A DNA stretch of 64,000 nt from Planotetraspora mira (GTDB lineage Bacteria; Actinomycetota; Actinomycetes; Streptosporangiales; Streptosporangiaceae): the NCBI RefSeq assembly GCF_016863275.1, contig NZ_BOOO01000041.1, forward strand, positions 1 through 64,000, in the 5' to 3' direction. The translations under genes were made by a program, and so were the position numbers. A model generated the notes under the pieces. The model had not been told where the DNA came from. It made no database searches and saw only the letters and a list, made by a program, of their open reading frames with translations. Shown here piece after piece: positions 8,283-16,757 of this stretch (position 1 is its first letter; every line of letters begins with the position of its first letter).

Positions 8283-9166
8283 AGGCCGCTCCTGGGATCG
8301 AGGACGTCGCGCAGCCCGTCGCCGAGCAGGTTGAATCCGAGTGTGGCCAGCGCGATCAGCAGACCCGGCCAGATCGCCAGCCACGGGGCGACGTCGAGGT
8401 ACTGCTGGGCGACGGTGAGCATGACGCCCCACGACGGGGTCGGCGGCTGCACGCCGAGACCGAGGAAGGACAGGGTGGCCTCACCGATGATCGCCGTCGG
8501 AATCGCCACCGTGGCCTGGACGATCAGCGGCCCGGCGCAGTTCGGCAGGACGTAGCGGAGCAGGATGTGGCCGTCGGCGGCGCCGTCCGCGATCGCCGCG
8601 GAGACGTAGTCCATCTCCTTGATCGCCAGGACCTCGCCACGGGTGATCCGGATGACGGCGGGGAGCTGGGCGAAGCCGAGAGCCAGCACGACCCCGGTGA
8701 GCGACGGGCCGATGATCGCGGCCAGGCCCACCGCGAACACCAGGAACGGGAATGCCAGTGTTACGTCGACCAGCCTCCCGACCAGCGGGTCGAGCCAGCG
8801 CCGATAGAAGCCCGCCAGCAGCCCGATCGGGATGCCCGCCACCATGGCGAGCAGCGTGGACAACACGCCCGCCTGGAGGGAGACCCGCGCGCCCGAGGCG
8901 ATCCTCGCCAGCACGTCCCGGCCGAGATCGTCGGTGCCCATCGGATGGGCGGCCGACGGCGGGGCGAGCGTGGCCGCGTAGTCCTGGATGATCGGGTCGC
9001 CGGTCACCAACGGCCCCACCAGGGCGAGCAGGAGGAACCCGGCGACGAGCACGAGGCCGGCCATCGGCATCGGGCGGCGGCGGAACCGCCGCCACAGCCG
9101 GCGTCGTCGCTCCGCCGGGCTCCCCACGCGGATGGCCCCCACGGAGACCGTCATCGGGTCAGCCAT
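8279..9166 (-). CDS. Peptide ABC transporter permease (DppC type)
   Basis: Inner-membrane permease subunit of 295 residues. It has an N-terminal cytosolic Arg-rich stretch, a first helix near residue 35, then the periplasmic segment with HPMGTDDLGRDVLARI, a strong DppC/OppC hallmark, and five further helices. The ATPase-contact loop lies near DYVSAAIADGAADGHIL. The start overlaps the end of the DppB gene by eight bases. Confidence 0.93.
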   Translation of the reverse strand: MADPMTVSVGAIRVGSPAERRRRLWRRFRRRPMPMAGLVLVAGFLLLALVGPLVTGDPIIQDYAATLAPPSAAHPMGTDDLGRDVLARIASGARVSLQAGVLSTLLAMVAGIPIGLLAGFYRRWLDPLVGRLVDVTLAFPFLVFAVGLAAIIGPSLTGVVLALGFAQLPAVIRITRGEVLAIKEMDYVSAAIADGAADGHILLRYVLPNCAGPLIVQATVAIPTAIIGEATLSFLGLGVQPPTPSWGVMLTVAQQYLDVAPWLAIWPGLLIALATLGFNLLGDGLRDVLDPRSGL

Positions 9167-10118
9167 GGGACGCCCCCGAAAGCCGGATGCGCGGGTTGAG
9201 GAAGGCGTACACGATGTCGACCAGCAGGTTGATCACCACGTAAGCGGTCACGGTCACCAGCACCACCGCCTGGATGACCGGATAGTTCCTGGTCAGCACG
9301 GCGTCCACGGTGAGCTTGCCGAAGCCCGGGATCACGAAGATCTGCTCGGTGACGACGGCTCCGCTGATCAGCGCGCCGAGCTGCAGGCCGAGCACCGTCA
9401 CGACGGTGGTGAGGCTGTTGCGCAGCGCGTGCACACCCACCACGGCGCGTTCCGGCAGGCCCTTGGAGCGGGCCGTACGGACGTAGTCGGCGGACAGCGC
9501 GCTCAGCATCGCCGAGCGGGTCTGCCGCATCAGCACGGCCGCGAACCCCATGCCGAGGACCAGCGTCGGCAGCAACATGCGCTGCAGGTTCCCCACCGGG
9601 TCCTCGGTGAACGGGACATACCCGGAGGCGGGCAGCCAGCGCAGCGTGACCGAGAACAGCAGGATGGCCAGCAGCCCGAGCCAGAAGTGCGGGATGGACA
9701 ATCCCGCCAGGCCGAAGCCGGTGGCCACGTAGTCGGCGGCGCGGCCGCGCCGGACGGCGGCGACGATGCCCGCCAGCACGCCGACCGTGACCGCCACCAA
9801 CATGGCGAGCGCGGTCAGCTCCAGCGTCACCGGCAGCCGCTCGGCCAGGATGGTCGCGACGGGCAGTTGGTCCTGGGTGGACCTGCCGAGATTGCCGGAC
9901 AGGGTCTGGCGCAGGTACTCGACGTACTGCACGGGAAGCGGCCGGTCCAGGCCGTACTCCTCCCGGATGGCCGCGACCAGGGCCGGTGAGGCGTCCTCCC
10001 CGGCCATGACCAGCGCGGGATCCCCCGGCAGCGCCCTGACCCCGAGGAAGATCAGGACGCTGCCCAGGAGGAGCACGATCACCGCCGCGCCGCAGCGCCG
10101 CAGAATGAACCAGGTCAT
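9159..10118 (-). CDS. Peptide ABC transporter permease (DppB type)
   Basis: First permease subunit, 319 residues with six predicted helices. Family marks are the opening FILRRCGAAVIVLLLGSVLIF, the extracytoplasmic YGLDRPLPVQY segment, the contact loop YVRTARSKGLPERAV, and the ending LVDIVYAFLNPRIRL. It overlaps the binding-protein stop by four bases (ATGA) and pairs with the DppC-type subunit. Confidence 0.93.
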   Translation of the reverse strand: MTWFILRRCGAAVIVLLLGSVLIFLGVRALPGDPALVMAGEDASPALVAAIREEYGLDRPLPVQYVEYLRQTLSGNLGRSTQDQLPVATILAERLPVTLELTALAMLVAVTVGVLAGIVAAVRRGRAADYVATGFGLAGLSIPHFWLGLLAILLFSVTLRWLPASGYVPFTEDPVGNLQRMLLPTLVLGMGFAAVLMRQTRSAMLSALSADYVRTARSKGLPERAVVGVHALRNSLTTVVTVLGLQLGALISGAVVTEQIFVIPGFGKLTVDAVLTRNYPVIQAVVLVTVTAYVVINLLVDIVYAFLNPRIRLSGASHG

Positions 10119-11731
10119 TTCGCGGTGAACCCGGCCGTGGTGAAGCGAGGCAGGCCGTCCTTGAAGTACTGGACGCCGGCGACGGTCTTGTTCATGCCCA
10201 GGTAGTACTTGTTGTGGTATAGGTAGATGAATCCGCGCAGGTCAGCGGCTTTCTGGATGGCCTTCGCGTACAGCTCGGCCCGCTCGGCCGTGTCGGTGGC
10301 CGCCGCGGCCTGCTTGATCGGCTCGTCGATGTCGGGGTCCGACATGCCGGGGTAGTTGTTGCTGCCCCCGGTGGTGATGATGTTGGTCAGGTTGCCGTCC
10401 GGGTCTACGCGGCCCGACCAGCCGGTGAGCAGCGTGTCGTACTTGCCCGCCCCGCCCTGCTCCAGAGTGGCGACGAACTCGGCGGTCTCCACCTTGACAT
10501 CGAAGCCGACCTCCTTGGTCATCTGCTGGATCACCTGGGCGAGCCGCTGGTTGGTGGCGTCGTTCGGCGTGGTCAGGGTCACCGGGATCGGCGTCGGCAC
10601 GCCGGAGGCCTGGACGAGCTGCTTGGCCTTGGCCACGTCGTGCGGCGCGCACTGGAGGCTCGCCGCGCGGTACGGGCTGTCGGCCGGCAGCGGGAAGCAG
10701 TCGGACTCGTACAGGCCGTTGTAGACGGTCTTGTTGATCGCGTCACGGTCGAGCGCGAGCTCGAACGCCTCGCGGAGCTCCGGGCTCTTGCCGAGCGCGC
10801 TGTCCACCGAGCCGTACTTCTCCGTCGAACCGGCGACGTTGCCGATGTTGACGTTGATCCCGAAGTAGCCGAGACCTCCGCCCGACACGACCTTGAGGTT
10901 GGGGTCGGCCTGCACTCCGGCGACCGTGGTGGTGGCGAGCTGGTCGCCGACCTGTACGTCACCCGACCTGAGGTTGGCGGCGCGGACGTTCGGGTCGACG
11001 ATGATCTTGTAGACGATCTTGTCGAGCTTGACCTTGGCGGCGTCGTAGTAGTCAGGCGCGCGCTCCAGCACGACCTCGCTGCCGGAGGTCCGGCTCGCGA
11101 ACTTGAACGGCCCGACGCACACCGGGTTCGCGCCGAAGGCGTCGCCTTCACTGTCCAGCGCCTTGGGCGACATGATCATGCCGGCCCGGTCGGCGAGCTG
11201 GGCGGTGAGCGGGGTGGCCGGCCGGGACAGGGTGAGCTTGACCGTGTCCTCACCCACCGTGGTCACGTCGGTGACGGCGGCCAGATCCGCCTGCCGGGCG
11301 GACTTCTCCCAGGAACGGTGCCGGTCCAGCGACTTCTTGACCGCGGCGGCGTCCATCACGGTGCCGTCGTTGAACTTGAGGCCCGTCCGCAGCTTGATCG
11401 TCACCTCTTTGCCGTCGGGGGAGAGCTGGGGCATGGCAGCGGCCAGCTGGGGGACCAGCGTGGAGGTCGCGTCGATGTCGTAGAGCTTCTCGCACATGTT
11501 GACGAAGACCTCACGGCCGACGAGCGTCGTGGCGGTGCTCGGGTCCAGTGCGTCGGGGTCGGCGTTCAGGGCGACGGCGAGCGTGCCACCGCTCTGGACG
11601 GTGCGATTGTCGGCGGTGGCGTCGGCCACAGAGGGGGCGCTGGTGGGGGCGCCGCCTCCGCCACAGGCCGCGAGGGCCAGGGGGAGGGCGACGAGCGGGA
11701 CGATCGTTTTCAGGTGGCGCGCGGACCGCAT
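10115..11731 (-). CDS. Peptide ABC transporter substrate-binding lipoprotein (SBP family 5)
   Basis: Extracellular binding protein of 538 residues that delivers substrate to the DppB/DppC permease. The signal peptide ends in a lipobox with lipidated Cys23 (LALAAC), followed by a Gly/Ser/Ala linker. The mature protein has the family-5 opening GGTLAVALNADPDALDP and the characteristic EKLYDIDATSTLVPQLA segment. ATG 11731 is chosen over the upstream extension because GGAGGAAACGG lies just ahead. It is the first gene of a six-gene operon ending in GGT, so gamma-glutamyl peptides such as glutathione are possible ligands; other short peptides cannot be excluded. Confidence 0.92.
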   Translation of the reverse strand: MRSARHLKTIVPLVALPLALAACGGGGAPTSAPSVADATADNRTVQSGGTLAVALNADPDALDPSTATTLVGREVFVNMCEKLYDIDATSTLVPQLAAAMPQLSPDGKEVTIKLRTGLKFNDGTVMDAAAVKKSLDRHRSWEKSARQADLAAVTDVTTVGEDTVKLTLSRPATPLTAQLADRAGMIMSPKALDSEGDAFGANPVCVGPFKFASRTSGSEVVLERAPDYYDAAKVKLDKIVYKIIVDPNVRAANLRSGDVQVGDQLATTTVAGVQADPNLKVVSGGGLGYFGINVNIGNVAGSTEKYGSVDSALGKSPELREAFELALDRDAINKTVYNGLYESDCFPLPADSPYRAASLQCAPHDVAKAKQLVQASGVPTPIPVTLTTPNDATNQRLAQVIQQMTKEVGFDVKVETAEFVATLEQGGAGKYDTLLTGWSGRVDPDGNLTNIITTGGSNNYPGMSDPDIDEPIKQAAAATDTAERAELYAKAIQKAADLRGFIYLYHNKYYLGMNKTVAGVQYFKDGLPRFTTAGFTAK

Positions 11732-11979
11732 CCGTTTCCTCCTGGAAGATTCTTTTGGAAGAACGTATACAGGGTCCGGTATTTCGTATTCGTTACATTC
11801 TTGTGGAGTTTTCTGACATATGTCGTTATAACGGTCTTCCGTATCGGCTCGCATCGACCGTGCGAACCCCTCGGGCGCCGCCCAAGACCTGCCCGATTTA
11901 GCCGTCTATGTTGCCGTATGACCTATTTATCGAAACGATGGACGGCGGTGGTCACGTGACATAAGGAGAGGTGAAGACG
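11732..11979. promoter_or_regulatory. Divergent promoter region with palindrome GACATATGTC
   Basis: The 248 bases separate the peptide-importer operon (minus) from the methyltransferase gene (plus). The part from about 11750 to 11850 is clearly AT-rich and must hold at least the importer promoter. A perfect 10-base palindrome GACATATGTC lies at 11815-11824, about 85 bases upstream of the binding-protein start, and is a candidate operator. I could not assign -35/-10 boxes with confidence. Confidence 0.4.
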
Positions 11980-13050
11980 GTGGCGGATGCCAAGAAGCTT
12001 GACCAGGACCGGGTCGCGGAGTTCCTGGGACGGGTGGCCGCCGACAGCGCCGCCGCGTTCGCGGGACTGTCCACCTCGATCGGCGCCCGGCTCGGCCTGT
12101 ACGCGGCGCTGGCCGGGGCCGGACCCCTCACCTCGGTGGAACTGGCCGAGCGGGCCGGGCTCGCCGAGCGGTACGTGAGGGAGTGGCTGGCCGCACAGGT
12201 GGCCGGCGAATACGTGCTCTACGACGCCGGGACGAGCACCTACCTGCTGCCGGACGAGCACGCGGCCGTGCTGGCGGACCCCGGCGCACCCACGTATCTG
12301 GTCGGCGCCTTCACGATGCTCAAGCCGCTGTACGCCACAGAAGACGCGTTGGTGGACGCCTACCGCACGGGCGAGGGCGTGGCCTGGCAGGAGCACGGGC
12401 CGGAACTGTACGAGGGGGTCGCCGCGTTCTTCCGTCCCGGCTACGCGGCGATGCTGGTGCAGGAGTGGCTGCCGGCGCTGGACGGCGTCGTGGAGAAGCT
12501 GGAACGGGGCGCGTCGGTCGCCGACGTCGGGTGCGGCTTCGGCCACTCCACCCTGCTCATGGCACAGGCGTTCCCGAGGTCCCGCTGCCAGGGATTCGAC
12601 TTCCACGCTCCGTCCATCGAGGCCGCGCGCAGTGCGGCGCGGGAGCAGGGGCTGGGTGACCGGGTGACGTTCGACGTCGCCGCCACCACGGACTTCCCCG
12701 GCGACGACTACGACCTGATCACCTTTTTCGACTGCCTGCACGACCTCGGGGACCCGGGTGCGGCCCTCCGCCACGCCGAGCGGGCGCTGGCCGCGGACGG
12801 CGGCTGCATGGTCGTCGAACCGAATGCCCCGGCCGATCCCCTGGACCTGATCAACCCGATCGGCCGGTCCTTCGCGTCCACTTCCGCCGTGCTCTGCCTG
12901 CCTGGCGCGCTGGCCCAGAAGGGCCCGCGGGCACTGGGCAATCACGCGGGCGAGGAGGTCATGAGGAGCATCGCCGGCGAAGCGGGGCTGCACAGGTGGA
13001 GGCTCGCCACGGAGACCCTCACCAACCGTGTCTACGACGTCAGGCGATGA
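11980..13050 (+). CDS. Class I SAM-dependent methyltransferase with N-terminal winged helix (Rv2258c-like)
   Basis: About 356 residues. The N-terminal 90 residues form a winged-helix region (LTSVELAERAGLAERYVREWL), typically used for dimerisation in this family. The C-terminal Rossmann domain has SAM motif I at ADVGCGFGHST, followed by FDFHAPSIEAA and VVEPNA. The arrangement matches mycobacterial Rv2258c and relatives, whose substrates are not well defined. Two in-frame GTGs compete: 11971 is only two bases from AAGGAG, while 11980 has 11-base spacing and is preferred. It is transcribed away from the peptide-importer operon and stands alone. Confidence 0.82.
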   Translation: MADAKKLDQDRVAEFLGRVAADSAAAFAGLSTSIGARLGLYAALAGAGPLTSVELAERAGLAERYVREWLAAQVAGEYVLYDAGTSTYLLPDEHAAVLADPGAPTYLVGAFTMLKPLYATEDALVDAYRTGEGVAWQEHGPELYEGVAAFFRPGYAAMLVQEWLPALDGVVEKLERGASVADVGCGFGHSTLLMAQAFPRSRCQGFDFHAPSIEAARSAAREQGLGDRVTFDVAATTDFPGDDYDLITFFDCLHDLGDPGAALRHAERALAADGGCMVVEPNAPADPLDLINPIGRSFASTSAVLCLPGALAQKGPRALGNHAGEEVMRSIAGEAGLHRWRLATETLTNRVYDVRR

Positions 13051-13117
13051 CACTCCACGACCGATGAGCCGAGCGCCTTGTCCGCCGGCCTGACCGCGGG
13101 CGATCGCGGCGACGCCC

Positions 13118-13495
13118 TCAGCGGGCCTTGTGGATGAGTGACGTCGTCAGGGCGGCGGCGGCGGGGATGAGGGTGAGAGCCACCAGGAACACCACGCCGA
13201 CCGGCCAGAGCCCCTGGTCGTCCTCCCCGAGATCCCTGATGATGGTGATCGCGAAATATACGAAGAACGGGGCGACGGCGAGCAGGCCCCACAGGATCCC
13301 CGTCCGAGGGACGAACCATCCGGCCAGACCGGCCAGGACCCCCAAGCCCGCGAACGCGAGCAGCAGGTAGGGCGAGTCGAAGAAGTCGCGGGGGGCGTCG
13401 GGGGCGATTTTCGGGGCGGTGAGGACGCAGACGGCCACCGCGACGGACCCCGCGATGACGAGGCCGAGGGCCCACACGAGGGCGGAACGGGGCAT
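13118..13495 (-). CDS. Small four-helix membrane protein of unknown function
   Basis: A protein of 125 residues with four predicted membrane helices, roughly at residues 5-27, 45-65, 70-90 and 100-120, and a short basic tail (IHKAR). ATG 13495 is chosen because AGGAG precedes it by four bases; an in-frame ATG 39 bases upstream lacks a spaced ribosome-binding site. No family is recognised. It lies downstream of the SARP regulator on the same strand, 81 bases away, and faces the methyltransferase gene. Confidence 0.6.
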   Translation of the reverse strand: MPRSALVWALGLVIAGSVAVAVCVLTAPKIAPDAPRDFFDSPYLLLAFAGLGVLAGLAGWFVPRTGILWGLLAVAPFFVYFAITIIRDLGEDDQGLWPVGVVFLVALTLIPAAAALTTSLIHKAR

Positions 13496-13576
13496 GGGAC
13501 TCCTAGGCGCGAAAACCTGCTGCTCAAGACTCATCCTGATCGACCATGGGCCTTTCCGGTTAGCGCGGAGATATCG

Positions 13577-16500
13577 TCATGACTGAGTAGATTGCGATGT
13601 CGGATCAGATACCGTCCCGGTGAGGGCGTCCACCTCCCGGCGTGCCCCGGCAGCCGCCACGAGGTCGCCGGCCGCGGTGTAGGCGTCGGCGAGGCTGCTC
13701 AGCGCGCCCGCGAGGAAGTCCTGCCAGCCACGGGTGCGCCAGAGCCGCACCGACTCCTCCAGATGGGTGACCGCCTCGCCGAACCTGCCCTCTGCCAGGT
13801 CGACGTCGCCGAGCACCCAGAGCGCGTCGGCCCTGTGGTGGGCCAGGTGATGGGAGCGGCTCAGCGCCTCGGCCGCCTCCGCCGCGGCCCTGGCCCGGGG
13901 GTCGCGGGCCACGCCGTAGAGCTTGGCCAGCGCCACCAGGCCCATCGCCTCCAGCAGCGGGTCGCGGAACTGGCGGTAGATGGCCAGCGCCTTGACCAGA
14001 TATTCCAGACCGGCCTCGAACTCTCTCGCATGGGCGTGCGCGAGGCCGAGGAACTGCAGCGTCGTGGCCTCGAAGCGCGGGTTGCCCAGCTTCTCGGCCA
14101 GCGGCAGGGCTTTCAGCAGGTGGACGATGGCCATCCTGATCTCTCTGGGCCCGTACGTCACAGCCATGCAGACGTGTGCCCTGGCCTGGCCGCTCATGTG
14201 GCCGCTGCCTTCCGCCAGGCGCAGCGCGATCTGCCCTGACCGAAGGCCCTGCGCCATGTCGCCCCTGGCCGCCTCCCCCCAGGCGCGCAGCACGTAGGCG
14301 TCGGCCAGGCCGCGATCCTCGCCCAGTTCGGTGAACATGGCGATCAGCTGCTCGGCCCCGTCGTACTGCGCGGCCATGGCCCCGCCGGTCTCCATCCACG
14401 TGGTGGCGTGCGTGAGCCCTCGAAGGATCATCGCTTCGCCGAGCCTGTTGCCCGACTTGCGGCAGGCCTCCAGTACGCGCTCGTGCAGGGCGCGCCAGTC
14501 GTCGAACTGCCCGCTCACGTCGAAGTAGCGTTCCACGCAGCAGGCCGTATCCCATGCGACCTCGGTCAAGCCCATCGAGCAGGCTTGGCGGATCGACGCG
14601 ATCAGCGCCGTCCGCTCGGTGTCGAACCACGCCATGGGGTCCTGCTCGGCCAGACCCGCCCAGGGAGCCCCGTCGGGGGAGTTCCAGCGAGGAGCGGTGC
14701 CGTGGATGATGGCGGACGAGGTGCCCTGCACCCTTTCTGTGGCACGTTCTGCCAGCGTGAGCCAGGCCCCGAAAGCCCTGCCCAGTGCCGCGGCCACGGC
14801 CTCCGGCTCGTCTTCGAGGCCGTTGCGCTCGCGGGCGTACAGGCGGACGAGGTCGTGGAACCGGTAGCGGGGCTGCCCCACCAGGTCCGTTCCGCTGACG
14901 AGCACGAGTTGCGTGTCCACCAGAGCCTCGACCAGCTCCTCTCCCGCGGCCACCGGCAGGTCGAGCAGCGCCCCGGCGACCCAGCCGGCGAATTCGGGCA
15001 CGTCCAGCGAGCCGAGCAGCCGGAACGCCCTGCGCGTGACGTGGTCGAGACCGACGTAGCTGAGCGCCAGGCTGGCCCTGACCGCGAGGTCGCCGGTGGC
15101 GAACTGGTCGAGCCGCCGCCGCTCATCGGTGAGCTGCCCGGCCAGGCGGGTCAGCGACCAGTGCGGCCGCGCGGCGAGGCGGGCTCCCGCCACCCGGACG
15201 GCGAGCGGGATGTGGTCCGACAGCCGGACGATCTCGGCCGCCGCGTCCGGCTCGGCCGCCACCCGGCCGGCCCCCGCGATCCTGGAGAGCAGTTGTACGG
15301 CCTGCTCGGGCAGGAGCACGGAGAGCTCGATCAGATTCGCGCCGGACAGCCCGTTCAGCCGGGACCTGCTGGTGACGATGACCGCGCAGCCGGGCGTGCC
15401 GGGGAGCAACGGGCGGACCTGCTGCTCGGAGGCGGCGTTGTCGAGCACGATGAGCATCCGGCGTCCCGCCAGCAGGCTCCGGAAGAACGCGGCCCGTTCC
15501 TCTGTGGTCTCCGGCAGCGTGGAGCGCGGCGCGCCGAGCGCGGTGAGGAAGGCCGCGAGCACCTGGGAGGGGTCGGCGAGGGAGGCCTCGGCGCCGTGCA
15601 GGTTCGCATGGAGCTGGCCGTCGGGATAGTGCCGCGCGACCTGATGGGCGGCGTGTACGGCGAGCGTGGTCTTGCCGACGCCGCCCATCCCCGTGATGAC
15701 GCACACACGCACGGGCCCGGGGCCCGGGGGAGGCTCCCTGCCGAGAAGGTCCGTCAGCCGGGCCAGGTGGTCGTCCCTGCCGGTGAAGTCGGAGATGTCC
15801 GTCGGGAGCTGGGCGGGGGTGACGTCACCTGACGAGACCGTGGAGGGGTCGACGGGGAGCGTGCCGGTGAGGATGGCCTGGTGCAGGTGGCGGAGCTCGG
15901 CACCGGGATCCAGGCCGAGTTCCGCGGCGAACACCCGGCGGGCGTCCTGGTAGGTGGCCAGCGCCTCCGCCTGACGTCCCGACCTGGCCAGGGCGAGCAT
16001 GAGCTGCATGCGTGGCCGCTCTCTCAGCGGGTGCTCGGCGACGAGCCCGATGAGCTCGGCGACGCACGCGGCATGCATCCCGCGAGCCAGGTCCGCCTCG
16101 ATCCGGTTCTCCAGCGCGGTGAGCCGTTCCTCTTCGAGGCGGTGGGCGTGTTCGCTGAGCCCGGTGGTGAGGTTCAGCCCCGCGTACGCGGGACCGCGCC
16201 ACAGCTCCAGAGACTCCCTGAGCAGCGCGGCGGCCCGTTCGTGGTCTCCCGCGGCGAGGGCGGTCCCGCCCTGTTCGGCAAGGATCTCGAACCGGCCGGC
16301 GTCCAACTCACCCGGATGGATGGACAGCACGTAACCGGTGCTGGTGCGGACGATCCGGTCAGGGCCCAGCGTCCTGCGGAGCTGGTGCACGTAGAGCCGG
16401 AGGTTGTCGGTGGCGGTTCGTGGCGGCGACTGCCCCCACAACGCCTCAATGAGAGTGGAAGGGGGCACGGCGCGTCCCATATGGCAGATGAGTTCGGCGA

Positions 16501-16585
16501 GCAGGGTGCGCTGCTTGCCCGCACCGAGGGGCAGAGGCTGGGCTTCGGCTGCGACGCGCAGCGGTCCTAGGACGGCGAACTCCAT
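13577..16585 (-). CDS. SARP/AfsR-family transcriptional regulator with BTAD, NB-ARC and TPR domains
   Basis: A 1002-residue regulator. Residues 1-90 form an OmpR/PhoB-type winged helix with the SARP pattern (GAGKQRTLLAELI, LWGQSPPRTATDNLRLYV). The bacterial transcriptional activation domain spans about 95-245. An NTPase follows with P-loop GMGGVGKTT near residue 298 and the downstream motif MLIVLDNA. Residues from about 640 are tetratricopeptide-like helical repeats. This is the AfsR architecture, known to activate secondary-metabolite and stress genes on ATP-dependent oligomerisation. ATG 16585 has GGGAG ahead of it; the frame extends upstream but without support. It follows the RHS gene on the same strand across a terminator. 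No biosynthetic cluster is nearby, so its targets are unknown. Confidence 0.9.
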   Translation of the reverse strand: MEFAVLGPLRVAAEAQPLPLGAGKQRTLLAELICHMGRAVPPSTLIEALWGQSPPRTATDNLRLYVHQLRRTLGPDRIVRTSTGYVLSIHPGELDAGRFEILAEQGGTALAAGDHERAAALLRESLELWRGPAYAGLNLTTGLSEHAHRLEEERLTALENRIEADLARGMHAACVAELIGLVAEHPLRERPRMQLMLALARSGRQAEALATYQDARRVFAAELGLDPGAELRHLHQAILTGTLPVDPSTVSSGDVTPAQLPTDISDFTGRDDHLARLTDLLGREPPPGPGPVRVCVITGMGGVGKTTLAVHAAHQVARHYPDGQLHANLHGAEASLADPSQVLAAFLTALGAPRSTLPETTEERAAFFRSLLAGRRMLIVLDNAASEQQVRPLLPGTPGCAVIVTSRSRLNGLSGANLIELSVLLPEQAVQLLSRIAGAGRVAAEPDAAAEIVRLSDHIPLAVRVAGARLAARPHWSLTRLAGQLTDERRRLDQFATGDLAVRASLALSYVGLDHVTRRAFRLLGSLDVPEFAGWVAGALLDLPVAAGEELVEALVDTQLVLVSGTDLVGQPRYRFHDLVRLYARERNGLEDEPEAVAAALGRAFGAWLTLAERATERVQGTSSAIIHGTAPRWNSPDGAPWAGLAEQDPMAWFDTERTALIASIRQACSMGLTEVAWDTACCVERYFDVSGQFDDWRALHERVLEACRKSGNRLGEAMILRGLTHATTWMETGGAMAAQYDGAEQLIAMFTELGEDRGLADAYVLRAWGEAARGDMAQGLRSGQIALRLAEGSGHMSGQARAHVCMAVTYGPREIRMAIVHLLKALPLAEKLGNPRFEATTLQFLGLAHAHAREFEAGLEYLVKALAIYRQFRDPLLEAMGLVALAKLYGVARDPRARAAAEAAEALSRSHHLAHHRADALWVLGDVDLAEGRFGEAVTHLEESVRLWRTRGWQDFLAGALSSLADAYTAAGDLVAAAGARREVDALTGTVSDPTSQSTQS

Positions 16586-16600
16586 CGTGCTCCCGGACAG

Positions 16601-16663
16601 AACGATCATGCACAAACAAGATCGAAGCCGCCTTAATATGCACGATCGTTTTACTCCCGTCAA
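16601..16663 (-). promoter_or_regulatory. Promoter and inverted repeat upstream of SARP gene
   Basis: On the minus strand a TTGACG box (16658-16663) and CATATT (16635-16640) are separated by 17 bases, a plausible promoter reading into the SARP gene. Two arms, TGCACGATCGTT (16639-16650) and AACGATCATGCA (16601-16612), form an inverted repeat with one mismatch; one arm lies in the spacer and the other near the start of the transcript. This placement suits repression or autoregulation. Confidence 0.4.
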
Positions 16664-16690
16664 CACTTGAGTCGAGCCGAGCCACCTGTG

Positions 16691-16727
16691 CACCGGGCGG
16701 GAGCCCGTCATGCGGCTCCCGCCGGTG
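16691..16727 (-). terminator. Terminator hairpin downstream of RHS toxin gene
   Basis: CACCGGGCGGGAGCC (16691-16705) pairs with GGCTCCCGCCGGTG (16714-16727), with one bulged G and an 8-base loop. It lies 31 bases past the RHS stop codon and before the SARP promoter, so it should separate the two units. Confidence 0.6.
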
Positions 16728-16757
16728 CGGGTTCACTGATTCAGCAAGCGGTCACGG

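Noticed and set aside
13051-13117. CCGCG/CGCGG hairpin between the methyltransferase and the small membrane protein
   Set aside because: The stem is only five bases and easily arises by chance in this base composition.
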